Assembly: GCF_014269035.2 (NCBI RefSeq) | Contig: NZ_JABWRP020000007.1 | Coordinates: 1 to 64,000, forward strand | Source of the DNA: Pseudomonas vlassakiae | GTDB taxonomy: Bacteria; Pseudomonadota; Gammaproteobacteria; Pseudomonadales; Pseudomonadaceae | Length of the DNA stretch: 64,000 bases | Reading direction: 5' to 3' | Shown: positions 28,017 to 36,168 of the stretch, one piece after another | How the letters are laid out: every line of letters starts with the position of its first letter | How positions within the stretch are numbered: position 1 is the stretch's first letter | Position numbers and translations under genes: made by a program | Notes under the pieces: model-generated | Databases searched by the model: none | Seen by the model: the letters and a program-made list of their open reading frames with translations, nothing else | Told to the model about the DNA's origin: nothing

Positions 28017-28305
28017 GCTATCCGACGCCCCAAACCGTTGAGAATCGGGTGCCGCGGCGTGAGCAGGTCCTATGGCTGCTCGACGTGCATTCCATCCTGC
28101 CCCGGCAGGAAGCCGAACGGCGACTCGCTGAATTGCCCTTTGCTCCTGAACGAGCGCTGCATGGAAATGCTTGAGTCATGGCTTCGCCTCGCCGCCATTC
28201 GGCGGAACGGTTAGCATTGATGGAAAGAAGGCAGGCCATGAAGGTCTACCAGGCAGAAGCCTCGGACAGGCTCAAACCTTGCTGTGCATTGTGGGGGGCA
28301 GGACC

Positions 28306-28554
28306 ATGCCGGAACGTGAAAGAAGGTACCGCGCATACACGTTGCTTCGCGAACTCGATTCGCTTGTTTCATCAACGATGAACCAGGTGGCCTATGGCCG
28401 TCTTGGTGGGCCGGACTGGCAAGCCATGTGCGAGGCGCACCGGGCTGCATTTAAACAGTGGATTGAATTTGCCGAGTCGCTACCGAGCGGAAGCGAAGCT
28501 GGCGAGGGTCGCGAAGTTTCACAAATGCCCACAATAACTTATACAAAATTATAG
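28306..28554 (+). CDS. Small hypothetical protein in island remnant (82 aa)
   Basis: An 82-residue, charged, largely helical-looking protein starting MPERERRYRAYTLLRELDSL; no family recognised. The ATG at 28306 is preceded by GGGGGGCAGGA. A longer in-frame reading upstream is AT/GC-irregular and not supported. The stop lies inside a 7-bp inverted repeat (ATACAAA 28541-28547, TTTGTAT 28556-28562). The AT-rich surroundings (28530-28690) differ from the chromosome average, which fits acquired DNA. Confidence 0.6.
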   Translation: MPERERRYRAYTLLRELDSLVSSTMNQVAYGRLGGPDWQAMCEAHRAAFKQWIEFAESLPSGSEAGEGREVSQMPTITYTKL

Positions 28555-28682
28555 CTTTGTATCAGTTTCGGAGCCGCCTGTCGTTCAAATGTTATTTCCG
28601 GTAAAGGGCACTTGAAAGTTACTTGATGCGCCTTACTTTGATCTCCCTATGGATCTTAAATACAAGATTAAAGGAGGGTCAC

Positions 28683-28982
28683 ATGCGAGTTCGTGGAAAT
28701 GTGTTCTGGGGTTGGGCAGACCCGACGCTGCACCACCGGACCCATGACGAAACGCTCGACGACGGCACGCACATTGATGTTCAGGTAAGGCTTTCAAGGA
28801 CCGGTCAAACGCAGATGTTCATAGGCGTTTATGCACCTCAAGGCATGGCGGTTCACGAGGAGTCGTTCGCTGCCCGTCCAGGCGAATCGATGACCCGTGC
28901 GATGGCATGGGGTGTAGCAAGGGCACGAAAAATCGCAGTCGAGGGCGTGCATGCAGTGAGACCGACGGTGGCTGCGGGCTAA
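28683..28982 (+). CDS. Small hypothetical protein in island remnant (99 aa)
   Basis: A 99-residue protein with no recognised family. A strong ribosome-binding site AAAGGAGG precedes the ATG at 28683, which favours this start over in-frame starts upstream. The middle (THIDVQVRLSRTGQTQMFIGVY) alternates hydrophobic and polar residues like beta strands, and the C-terminal part looks helical. No signal peptide. It lies in a run of three unrelated small same-strand genes downstream of the integrase remnant. Confidence 0.62.
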   Translation: MRVRGNVFWGWADPTLHHRTHDETLDDGTHIDVQVRLSRTGQTQMFIGVYAPQGMAVHEESFAARPGESMTRAMAWGVARARKIAVEGVHAVRPTVAAG

Positions 28983-29169
28983 ATGGCGTTAAGGGTTGGT
29001 CCGGACCTCGGATCAACCCACCTCGTCCTCCAGCGCTTTCAATATCCGTACCGCCGCTGCGCTTCCTTCGGGTAGCTCCTCCCTGTGGGCGGGAAACGGA
29101 ACGCTTCTGCAAAGGCACCTGTCGTATCTCCATCAGAGGCGCATTCGAGGCGCCCAGTTGGAGAACGTG

Positions 29170-29409
29170 ATGAGCCTTCAGTCCACCAGTCATGACCTTT
29201 ACGTCCATTCCTACCTGGGTTACCAGGCATCCATATACGTGCTGTGGGAGTCGAGTATCGAGTTCCCCACCGGAATGTTGGTCGAAGTAGGGAAACCAGG
29301 TGCAACGGCACGAACGCTACGGGTGAGTCGGCCTTTTTCCTCTTCGACTGAAGCCATTCTGGAGGGGAAGGTCATGGCTGAACAGTACGTTCAAAGCCAA
29401 AGCGGCTGA
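29170..29409 (+). CDS. Small hypothetical protein in island remnant (79 aa)
   Basis: A 79-residue protein of unknown family. The beginning (MSLQSTSHDLYVHSYLGYQ) and the aromatic-rich SIYVLWESSIEF look like a small beta-rich domain. The ATG at 29170 has TTGGAGAA upstream. The preceding in-frame stretch back to 28996 is unlikely to be coding. No neighbour suggests a role. The 187-base gap before it holds nothing I can identify. Confidence 0.5.
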   Translation: MSLQSTSHDLYVHSYLGYQASIYVLWESSIEFPTGMLVEVGKPGATARTLRVSRPFSSSTEAILEGKVMAEQYVQSQSG

Positions 29410-29545
29410 ACCCCTCTGGCGCGCCCTCTTGGCAGAAAGAGGTCACAAGCATTACAGCCCAGGGCGTGCCGACGGTGATATCTGCTGTAGCCGCCGATGA
29501 GATCAGGGGTTTATATTTCGAGTCTCGCCGCGCCAAGGCTGGCAA

Positions 29546-30253
29546 ATGAGTGAGTGCTCAATGACTAATAATTCAACAAACATGAGACCCTCCCACCCAC
29601 CTGTAGAGGACATCCTCGGCGCCCCCGGAAAATGGGTGGAACCCCCCAATATCCGCAGAGGCGGGGAGAGTGGTGTACTTCGCGTCGAGCTGGAGGGCCT
29701 GACTTTCTACAAGAAACAGCAAGTCGGGCATGTCTATCGAAGCTTGTTGCACCCGTTGGGCTACCCGACAGTTGCGCGTGAAGCGAAGGCCCTGCGTGCG
29801 GCTGCATCATTAGGTGTATCAACGCCATCGCTTGTCCACGCCCATGTCCGTAAACAGGGCGGAGAGTGGCATGCCGTGATGGTGACGGCAGCGCTGGACG
29901 GTTACCTGTCGCTGGAGGACTTCTACGCCAACCACCTCGACCAATCACTCGGGTCCAGGCGCCACCACGAAATCCTGGAGGCGTATGGCCGAGTACTCGC
30001 CAGGTTGAACGTTGGCCGTTGGCAGCACGGTTGCCTGTATCTGAAGCATGTCTTTGTCGATTTCAGCGAGCCGAGCATCAAGGTGGCCTTGCTGGATCTT
30101 GAGAAGGCCAGGCAACGTCTTACCGCGAAGCGGGCCGCCCGGCACGACTTGAGGCAGGTCAAACGCAGGTCCGGCTGGTCGGGCGATGAATGGGATGCGT
30201 TCTGTAGAGGCTATCGGTATTCGTTCGGCCATAACGTTGAGCGGCTTCTTTGA
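29546..30253 (+). CDS. InaA/WaaP-like kinase family protein
   Basis: A 235-residue protein of the lipopolysaccharide-kinase (WaaP/InaA) family with a protein-kinase-like fold. Candidate catalytic features are TFYKKQQVGHVYRS (Lys for ATP), YLKHVFVDF (catalytic-loop-like) and VALLDLEKAR (metal-binding Asp). No membrane segment. InaA proteins are induced by weak acids and have no proven substrate. The start at 29546 has AAGG upstream; an in-frame ATG at 29561 is an alternative. Upstream, 29410-29545 holds no clear promoter. Confidence 0.82.
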   Translation: MSECSMTNNSTNMRPSHPPVEDILGAPGKWVEPPNIRRGGESGVLRVELEGLTFYKKQQVGHVYRSLLHPLGYPTVAREAKALRAAASLGVSTPSLVHAHVRKQGGEWHAVMVTAALDGYLSLEDFYANHLDQSLGSRRHHEILEAYGRVLARLNVGRWQHGCLYLKHVFVDFSEPSIKVALLDLEKARQRLTAKRAARHDLRQVKRRSGWSGDEWDAFCRGYRYSFGHNVERLL

Positions 30254-30309
30254 CGGTTGAACGTCAGCCGTCTTCCGTCCGAGCGTTTGCCGTGGGCATG
30301 ATGTAATGG

Positions 30310-30546
30310 TCACCCTTCAGGTGGGGTTATACCGCAGACGAATTCATCCGAACCGAGTCGGTGCGAGCCAAATTCGACGACATAGCCATCGCCACGGCGC
30401 TGCGCCTCGGCCCTGGCGGTTTTCTGGTCGGCATAGACGTCGACAAAGTGCCAAGGGTGCAAGGCTCGCAGCACGCCCCAGCCAAGCACCCAGCCTTCTT
30501 TATCTGGGTCTGCAGGAAGATGTCTGGCAAGGCTGCGAATGCTCAT
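30310..30546 (-). CDS. Small conserved-type hypothetical protein (78 aa)
   Basis: A 78-residue soluble protein, no family named. It contains a central HFVDVYADQKTARAEAQRRG segment that looks like strand-helix, followed by YVVEFGSHRLGSDEFVCG. GAGGAG precedes the ATG at 30546. It is convergent with the kinase-like gene. Similar short proteins with this aromatic-acidic pattern are common orphan genes in pseudomonads (impression only). Confidence 0.62.
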   Translation of the reverse strand: MSIRSLARHLPADPDKEGWVLGWGVLRALHPWHFVDVYADQKTARAEAQRRGDGYVVEFGSHRLGSDEFVCGITPPEG

Positions 30547-30612
30547 GTTTATCTCCTCGACACGGGGCAGCAGGATACCGTCACTACTGATACAAGGTAG
30601 CCTGCCTGCCAG

Positions 30613-30927
30613 TCACGCTTCATCCAGCAACCGCCCCGGGTCGAAGAAGAACGACGCAATGATGACGGCACTGATCACACCCATCGCGTCAGCCACCAGC
30701 AACAGGAAATCGCTGCCATTCCCCAGCAGCGTTTGCTGGTTGACGGCAAAGCTCGCACCATGCGGAAAGGCCGCAATGCCCAGCAGTGCCACCGCCAGTA
30801 CGGCAGACATCAGTTTGCTGTAAGTCCGGCCAAACAGCAGCGTACAGGCCCAGAAAACGAAAATGCTGAACACGGCAAGGCCTGCGGAAGCCATGAACTG
30901 AGCGAGTATCTCCAGCCACCACAGCAT
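30613..30927 (-). CDS. Small inner-membrane protein (104 aa)
   Basis: A 104-residue protein with three likely membrane segments (about 8-28, 38-54 and 76-96) and a short polar C-terminus ending RLLDEA. No family recognised. CAGGAG precedes the ATG at 30927. It may share a transcript with the gene at 30310, 66 bases downstream. Function unknown. Confidence 0.6.
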   Translation of the reverse strand: MLWWLEILAQFMASAGLAVFSIFVFWACTLLFGRTYSKLMSAVLAVALLGIAAFPHGASFAVNQQTLLGNGSDFLLLVADAMGVISAVIIASFFFDPGRLLDEA

Positions 30928-31165
30928 GGGTTTCTCCTGAACGATGCGCCGGGTCGATACGCATGAGAATCAGGGCTGCTTGAATCGTTCCGTTGGCCTA
31001 AAGAAATAACTCGAAAGTCCTAAGGGTAATTGGCCATTACCTCTATAGCCAACAAGCATATCGTGCTGTCCGTATTGCGCAGTACCATTGGGCAATGAAA
31101 ACCAAAAAAGGGCGGTGTGCTTGGCCACTTTTCAAGTTCTAGAAGGGGCAGCAGGAGCGTGTCGC

Positions 31166-31534
31166 GTGAAGAGCTCAAGATCGGTTGCAGGCGCAGTACT
31201 GTTATCCACATCCGCTACGCTGTTCATGGCCGGGTGCGCACAGAACCCGGACGTGCGAAGTGGCCATGATTATACGTCTGGCACCACCGAGAGAAGCACA
31301 CCAGCCTATCTGGGGTGCGTCAAAGGCGAACTTCCGGTCAATGTCAAAACTTATGAAGTCGACACTGACAACTCGGTCAAGCTGTACGTTGAAAGTACCG
31401 ACCCCAACAAGGCCGATGGCCTGGTGGAGCTGCACGGTACGGGAACCGACCGCCAGTTCACTGCTTACCAGCGCGACGCCTGGTACGACCATGGCAGGCT
31501 GCTCGATGCGGCGTTGATGTGCAAAAAAGCTTGA
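31166..31534 (+). CDS. Small lipoprotein (122 aa)
   Basis: A 122-residue predicted lipoprotein: a basic start, a hydrophobic segment and a lipobox FMAGC with Cys near residue 24. The mature part has two further Cys (in YLGCVKG and ALMCKK) that could form a disulfide. The start is GTG at 31166 with GCAGGAG upstream, chosen because the signal sequence begins there; a longer frame would add about 26 residues ahead of it. It ends in a good intrinsic terminator. The 238-base gap upstream shows no gene. Confidence 0.68.
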   Translation: MKSSRSVAGAVLLSTSATLFMAGCAQNPDVRSGHDYTSGTTERSTPAYLGCVKGELPVNVKTYEVDTDNSVKLYVESTDPNKADGLVELHGTGTDRQFTAYQRDAWYDHGRLLDAALMCKKA

Positions 31535-31555
31535 AGTGATGATTTGCAGTAGAAC

Positions 31556-31581
31556 AAAGCCCGCACACAAGCGGGCTTTTT
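31556..31581 (+). terminator. Rho-independent terminator after the lipoprotein gene
   Basis: The stem AAAGCCCGC/GCGGGCTTT with a 6-base loop is followed directly by more Ts. The adjacent A-run on the left arm may let it work on both strands. Confidence 0.88.
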
Positions 31582-31635
31582 GCATTGGCTCGATACCGGA
31601 TAGAATGGCACACGTTTCCGCCTGGTTAATTGCAA

Positions 31636-31965
31636 ATGCCAACCTTTCGTATTTTGTTCAGTTTCGCAGTCATTGTCAGCCTTGCCGCTTGCGCAAACCC
31701 AGGCAAGCCTACCGCCAGTAAGCTGACCTCGAAATCCCCGGAAGATTATGCCGCCTGCGTCCTGCCAAAGTGGCAGGCGCTGTCCCCTCATACCACGCAA
31801 AAATCGATCAATCACGGTTATCGGCTGACCGCGCCCAGCGCCGTGACGTCAGACGAAGTGCTGGAAGTCGTTGAGTACCGGGAAGGTAGCCGCGCAACGT
31901 TCTACAAAGGCAGTTTCCTGTCGAGTGACAAGTTGCGCCTGGCCGCAAGAGAATGCCTGGATTGA
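31636..31965 (+). CDS. Small lipoprotein (109 aa)
   Basis: A 109-residue predicted lipoprotein with signal sequence and lipobox VSLAAC (Cys near residue 19). The mature part carries two further Cys, in YAACVLPKWQ and AARECLD, a spacing similar to the preceding lipoprotein although sequences differ. The middle segment DEVLEVVEYREGSRATFYKG looks beta-rich. The ATG at 31636 is preferred to a TTG at 31630. It follows the terminator of its neighbour and so needs its own promoter. Confidence 0.65.
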   Translation: MPTFRILFSFAVIVSLAACANPGKPTASKLTSKSPEDYAACVLPKWQALSPHTTQKSINHGYRLTAPSAVTSDEVLEVVEYREGSRATFYKGSFLSSDKLRLAARECLD

Positions 31966-32022
31966 CCGGCTGCCATAGGCGTCGATAGCCTGAATGGCCC
32001 AGCCGGCCATCATCGAACAGCA

Positions 32023-33258
32023 TCAATCCAGCCGGTTAGCCATCATGCGCTTGTATTGCTTTACCCGGCGCAGGGTGCACCACTGTTCCAGCAGCAGGGC
32101 TCCCAGGGGAGAGGCCTTGGCCTTGGGTTTGCTGCCCTTGGCCAGCCGGCGCATCTGCAGCTTGACCAGCGCCATGTAGGCCAGGGCGGCGAATGCCTTG
32201 CGCTTCCAGCGGATCGGCGGCAGTTCGGCCAGGGCCTTGGTCTCGCCGGCTTGCCAGCGTCGAGGCAGGTTGGGGTCGACCGCCAGTGCGGTGGCGATAC
32301 CGGCCATGGCCACGCCACTGGCAAGCACGTGTTCGACCACCGGCAGGCGGCGGATGCCACCGGTGACCATCACCGGCATCCGGGCGATCGCGGCGATTTC
32401 GCGGGCGAACTCGAGGAAGTAGGCCTCCCGTGCCAGGGTGCGCCCGTCGCGGGCGTCGCCTTGCATGGCCGGTGCTTCGTAGCTGCCGCCGGACAGTTCC
32501 ACCAGGTCCACCTGCAGTTCGTTCAGCCACAGCACGACCTGGCGCGCGTCGGCAGGCTCGAAGCCGCCGCGCTGGAAGTCGGCCGAGTTGAGTTTGACCG
32601 CCACGCTGAAGCCGGGAGATACCACCTCGCGCACTGCCTTGACCACCTCCAGCAGCAGCCGCGCGCGGTTTTCCAGGCTGCCACCCCAGCGGTCCTGGCG
32701 CCGGTTGGTCAGTGGCGAGAGAAACTGGCTGAGCAGGTAGCCATGGGCGGCGTGGATCTGCACCCCGCTGAAGCCGGCTTGTTCGGCCAGTGCCGCAGTG
32801 CGGGCGAAGCGCTGAATCAGCGCGGCAATTTCGCCTTCGTCCAGGGCCTTGGGCTGCGGGAACAGCTTCGACAAGCCGCCCATGTCCAGCGCCACCGCCG
32901 AGGGTGCCACGGTGGGCTGGCCGAGGTTGGCCTGCATCTGCCGCCCGGGGTGGTTGATCTGCATCCAGAACTGCGCGCCCTTGGCGCGACCGGCCTCGGC
33001 CCATTGGCGGAAACGTTGCAACGATTGGCTGTCATCGAGCATCACGCCGCCCGGGCCGGTCATGGCGGCGGGGTCAACCATGACGTTACCGGTCAGCAGC
33101 AAGCCGGCGCCGCCTTCAGCCCAGGCCTGATACAGGCGCAGCAAGCGATCGGAAGGGGTCTGGTCCTGATTGGCGAGGTTTTCTTCCATGGCCGCCTTGG
33201 CCAAGCGGTTGGGGATGACACTGCCATTGGGCAGTTGCAGGGGCTGGAAGGGGGACAT
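32023..33258 (-). CDS. Old-yellow-enzyme-family NADH:flavin oxidoreductase
   Basis: A 411-residue FMN-dependent oxidoreductase of the OYE-like class. Features: PNRLAKAAMEENLA near the start, MQINHPGRQ (about 99-107), GVQIHAAHGYLLSQFLSP (active-site His pair), DRWGGSLENRARLL, and MVTGGIRR (flavin phosphate). About 40 basic residues follow the barrel. The family reduces activated alkenes or quinones. Transcription very likely starts at the MerR-type promoter at 33310-33340, under the divergent MerR regulator, suggesting an inducible detoxification role. Confidence 0.92.
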   Translation of the reverse strand: MSPFQPLQLPNGSVIPNRLAKAAMEENLANQDQTPSDRLLRLYQAWAEGGAGLLLTGNVMVDPAAMTGPGGVMLDDSQSLQRFRQWAEAGRAKGAQFWMQINHPGRQMQANLGQPTVAPSAVALDMGGLSKLFPQPKALDEGEIAALIQRFARTAALAEQAGFSGVQIHAAHGYLLSQFLSPLTNRRQDRWGGSLENRARLLLEVVKAVREVVSPGFSVAVKLNSADFQRGGFEPADARQVVLWLNELQVDLVELSGGSYEAPAMQGDARDGRTLAREAYFLEFAREIAAIARMPVMVTGGIRRLPVVEHVLASGVAMAGIATALAVDPNLPRRWQAGETKALAELPPIRWKRKAFAALAYMALVKLQMRRLAKGSKPKAKASPLGALLLEQWCTLRRVKQYKRMMANRLD

Positions 33259-33309
33259 GCGGTGTTCTCCAAGGTAGCGCCGGGCGTCGGGCGGGTTGGG
33301 TTTTGGAGA

Positions 33310-33340
33310 AGGCTAAGGTTAAAGTAAACCTTAAGGTCAA
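33310..33340 (-). promoter_or_regulatory. MerR-type promoter and operator of the OYE gene
   Basis: On the minus strand a -35 box TTGACC (33335-33340) and a -10-like TAGCCT (33310-33315) are separated by 19 bases, the over-long spacer characteristic of MerR-activated promoters. Centred within it is a perfect dyad, TAAGGTT (33314-33320) and AACCTTA (33327-33333). Regulator binding would untwist the spacer and activate the OYE gene. Confidence 0.88.
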
Positions 33341-33359
33341 CAGAGAATTTCAGCCCCCC

Positions 33360-33797
33360 ATGAAAATTGGCGAACTGGCCCGACGCACGGGCCTCAGCGC
33401 ATCACGCATCCGTTTCTATGAAGCCAGCGGCCTGATCGAGGCTCGACGCCTGGGCAACGGTTATCGGGACTACCCGGAGCAGGCGGTGAGGTCGCTGGAG
33501 ATCATCACCTGCGGGCAGCAGGCAGGCTTCAGCCTGGAGGAAATGCGCAAGCTGACCAGCGCAGCGGGTGACGGCACAGCACGGCATGATCTGCTGCTGG
33601 CAAGCCTCAAGCGCAAGGTGGCTGAAATCGAAGCCATGCAGTTACGCCTGGCGCAGAACCGCGCACAATTGCTGGCGGTGATCGCCGGCATGCAGAGCAA
33701 GCCACAGGGCATGGATTGCGATGCCAATGCCCAGCGCCTGATTGCCGGGTGGCAGGACGGCGAGGCTGGCAAGGCTGATGACGATGCAGTTCGCTGA
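33360..33797 (+). CDS. MerR-family transcriptional regulator
   Basis: A 145-residue MerR regulator: winged helix-turn-helix at the N-terminus (KIGELARRTGLSASRIRFYE), dimerisation helix (about 75-110) and a short C-terminal tail. Cys51 and Cys120 are the only cysteines; the classical metal-binding Cys pattern is absent, so an organic or redox-active inducer is more likely. The ATG at 33360 gives the canonical N-terminus; upstream in-frame codons lie within the operator. It is divergent from the OYE gene it probably controls. Confidence 0.93.
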   Translation: MKIGELARRTGLSASRIRFYEASGLIEARRLGNGYRDYPEQAVRSLEIITCGQQAGFSLEEMRKLTSAAGDGTARHDLLLASLKRKVAEIEAMQLRLAQNRAQLLAVIAGMQSKPQGMDCDANAQRLIAGWQDGEAGKADDDAVR

Positions 33798-33841
33798 GAG
33801 CCGGCTTGCCGGCCCTCACGCATGACGGTCAGGGTAACTGA

Positions 33842-34048
33842 CTACCTGGTTTGCTTGGCCATGTTCATGTTTCGGCACTGTACCTCGGCATCCGTCCTGC
33901 TCGGGTAACTGGGTTTGAGCCGCTCCTTTTCCTGATTGTCATAGATATCGAAACCGCCGCATTCGGTCGCCGCGTAGTAACGCGTGCCGATGCGGAACGA
34001 CTGCTTTTCGATGGGCACCGCCGGAACGATAACGAATCTTGGTTGCAT
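33842..34048 (-). CDS. Small hypothetical protein (68 aa)
   Basis: A 68-residue soluble protein beginning MQPRFVIVPAVPIEKQ, with two Cys (ATECGGFDIYD and EVQCRNMN). No family recognised. GGGGAGG precedes the ATG at 34048, good support for translation. It is convergent with the MerR gene and divergent from the catabolic operon. Function unknown. Confidence 0.65.
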   Translation of the reverse strand: MQPRFVIVPAVPIEKQSFRIGTRYYAATECGGFDIYDNQEKERLKPSYPSRTDAEVQCRNMNMAKQTR

Positions 34049-34149
34049 GTTTCGTGCCTCCCCAGGCAGAGATTTAAGTATTAGTCGGGCCTTTGCTAGC
34101 CATCAAGGTGGCTCATGAAGAAAAGATTGCAGCCCCAGCCCCGGCGCTC

Positions 34150-34192
34150 TGTCATCAAATGAAAACCCGCTGTCGCCCGATGCGAAGCACCC
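34150..34192 (+). promoter_or_regulatory. Direct-repeat operator of catabolic operon 1 (site A)
   Basis: A 43-bp element identical at 35 positions to the one at 40778-40820. Each element contains two direct repeats of about 17 bases, consensus TGWCRCSMAATGWRAAG in the best copy, starting 21 bases apart (two helical turns). This is the usual geometry for an AraC-family activator. A TACATT -10-like hexamer at 34208-34213 lies 17 bases after the GAAGCA at the end of the second repeat, so the activator would overlap the -35 position. The gene start is 75 bases downstream. Confidence 0.78.
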
Positions 34193-34267
34193 CATACCCC
34201 AAGCGCTTACATTCCAGTTACCCAGAACTGACGCCCCGCGTTCAGATCGATGATTGGAGAGACAAGC

Positions 34268-35248
34268 ATGTCCAAAGTCGTACGTTTCCATCAGACCGGT
34301 GGCCCCGAAGTGCTGCGTTACGAGGACGCCGAGGTCGGTGAACCCGGCCCGGGCCAGGTGCGCCTGCGTCAGGTGGCGGTGGGCCTGAACTATGCCGACA
34401 CCTATTTTCGCAACGGCACCTACCCGATCCCGCTGCCCAATGGCATTGGCGTGGAAGCCTCCGGCGTGGTGCAGGCGGTAGGCGAGGGCGTGACCCAGGT
34501 GGCGGTGGGTGACCGGGTGACCTACACCGGCTTCCTCAACACCCTCGGCGCCTATTGCAGCGAGCGCCTGATCCCCGCCGCAGCGCTGATCAAGCTGCCG
34601 GAAACCATTGCCTTCGAGACCGCCGCCGCCATGACCATGCGCGGCCTGACGGCGGCCTACCTGATGCGCCGGCTGTACGCCTTCAAGCCCGGCGACACCG
34701 TGCTGCTGCACGCGGCGGCGGGTGGAGTCGGCCTGATTGTCGCGCAGTGGGCGCGCCTGCTGGGGCTGAATGTGATTGGCACGGTGTCTACCGAGGCCAA
34801 GGCCGAGATCGCCCGCGCCCATGGTTGCGACCAGATCATCAACTACAGCGTCGAGGACGTGGCCAGCCGAGTGCGAGCACTCACCGATGGCGTCGGCGTC
34901 AACGTGGTGTTCGATAGCGTCGGCAGGAACACGTTCATGGGCTCGCTCGATTCGCTCAAGCGCCGTGGCCTGATGGTCTGCGTCGGTACCGCCTCCGGCA
35001 CCATCCCGCCGTTCGAGCCACAGCTGCTGGCGATCAAGGGCTCGCTGCAGCTGACCCGCCCGGCACTGGCCGACTTCATTGCCGACCCTGGCGAAAAGGC
35101 CGACCTGGCCGGCGAGCTGTTCGACCACGTCAGCAGCGGCCGCATCCGCATCGAAATCAACCAGCACTACGCCCTGCAGGACGCCGTCCAGGCCCATCGT
35201 GACCTGGAAGCGCGCAGGACCACCGGCTCGTCGATCTTCGTCATCTGA
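34268..35248 (+). CDS. Quinone oxidoreductase-like MDR family enzyme
   Basis: A 326-residue zinc-independent medium-chain reductase/dehydrogenase of the QorA type. The N-terminal catalytic domain contains GLNYADTYFRNGTYP; the nucleotide-binding motif is HAAAGGVGLIVAQWARLLG (about 146-164), with VFDSVG further on. It would use NADPH to reduce a quinone or an enone. The ATG at 34268 follows TTGGAGAG. First gene of operon 1, directly behind the AraC-type operator, and 13 bases before the dioxygenase gene. Confidence 0.92.
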   Translation: MSKVVRFHQTGGPEVLRYEDAEVGEPGPGQVRLRQVAVGLNYADTYFRNGTYPIPLPNGIGVEASGVVQAVGEGVTQVAVGDRVTYTGFLNTLGAYCSERLIPAAALIKLPETIAFETAAAMTMRGLTAAYLMRRLYAFKPGDTVLLHAAAGGVGLIVAQWARLLGLNVIGTVSTEAKAEIARAHGCDQIINYSVEDVASRVRALTDGVGVNVVFDSVGRNTFMGSLDSLKRRGLMVCVGTASGTIPPFEPQLLAIKGSLQLTRPALADFIADPGEKADLAGELFDHVSSGRIRIEINQHYALQDAVQAHRDLEARRTTGSSIFVI

Positions 35249-35261
35249 AGAGGGCAACAGC

Positions 35262-36110
35262 ATGCACATCGAACAACTGACCTGTGCGATCGGCGCCGAA
35301 ATAACCGGGGTCAACCTGGCTGACGCGATCCATGACGACGACCTGTTCGAGCTACTGCGCGGGCAGTTGCTCAAGCACCGTGTGCTGTTTCTGCGTGACC
35401 AGCATTTCAGCCGTGCCGAGCATGTGGCCTTCGCCCGGCGCTTTGGCGAGCTGGAAGACCACCCGGTAGCCGGCAGCGACCCGGAGCACCCAGGCCTGGT
35501 GCAGATCTACAAGCGCCCTGACCAGCCCAATGACCGCTATGAAAACGCCTGGCACACCGACGCCACCTGGCGCGAGGCACCGCCCATGGGCTGCGTGCTG
35601 CGCTGCGTCGAGTGCCCACCGGTGGGCGGCGACACGATGTGGGCGAACATGGTGCTGGCCTATGAAAACCTGCCAAGTGACGTGAAGGCGAAGATCGAAG
35701 GCCTGCGCGCACGCCACAGCATCGAAGCCAGCTTCGGCGCCGCCATGCCGATCGAAAAACGCCTGGCACTCAAGGCGCAGTTCCCGGATGCCGAACACCC
35801 GGTAGTTCGCACGCACCCGGACACCGGCGAGCAGGTGCTGTTCGTCAATGCCTTCACCACCCATTTCAGCAATTACCACACGCCCCAGCGCGTGCGCTTC
35901 GGCCAGGACGCCAACCCCGGCGCCGCCGACCTGCTGCGCTACCTGGTCAGCCAGGCCTACCTGCCCGAATACCAGGTGCGCTGGCGCTGGAAGCCCAACA
36001 GCGTGGCCATCTGGGACAACCGCAGCACCCAGCATTATGCGGTCATGGACTACCCAGCGTGCCATCGCAAGATGGAGCGTGCGGGGATCAAGGGCAGCCG
36101 CACCTACTGA
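35262..36110 (+). CDS. TauD/TfdA-family 2-oxoglutarate dioxygenase
   Basis: A 282-residue Fe(II)/2-oxoglutarate-dependent dioxygenase. The facial triad is visible: His98-x-Asp100 (in WHTDATW) and His258 (in STQHYAVMDY), with Arg269 likely binding 2-oxoglutarate. Members hydroxylate beside a hetero-atom, releasing sulfite from taurine, phenol from 2,4-D or alcohol from alkyl sulfates. It lies 13 bases after the oxidoreductase gene and 58 bases before BKACE, so it probably performs an early oxidation in the same pathway. Substrate not deducible. Confidence 0.93.
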   Translation: MHIEQLTCAIGAEITGVNLADAIHDDDLFELLRGQLLKHRVLFLRDQHFSRAEHVAFARRFGELEDHPVAGSDPEHPGLVQIYKRPDQPNDRYENAWHTDATWREAPPMGCVLRCVECPPVGGDTMWANMVLAYENLPSDVKAKIEGLRARHSIEASFGAAMPIEKRLALKAQFPDAEHPVVRTHPDTGEQVLFVNAFTTHFSNYHTPQRVRFGQDANPGAADLLRYLVSQAYLPEYQVRWRWKPNSVAIWDNRSTQHYAVMDYPACHRKMERAGIKGSRTY

Positions 36111-36168
36111 GTCAACCGCCGCGCACGCTCGCGGCGCACAGCACAATAACAATAGCGAGGACTACTGC

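Noticed and set aside
27770..28033. Alternative 87-codon minus-strand frame over the integrase remnant
   Set aside because: Ser/Arg/Cys-rich with no similarity; the other frame carries clear recombinase motifs.
27950..28174. Plus-strand 74-codon frame ending near 28174
   Set aside because: Its first half is antisense to the integrase fragment and no ribosome-binding site is seen; the C-terminal 40 codons look protein-like but are too little to call a gene.
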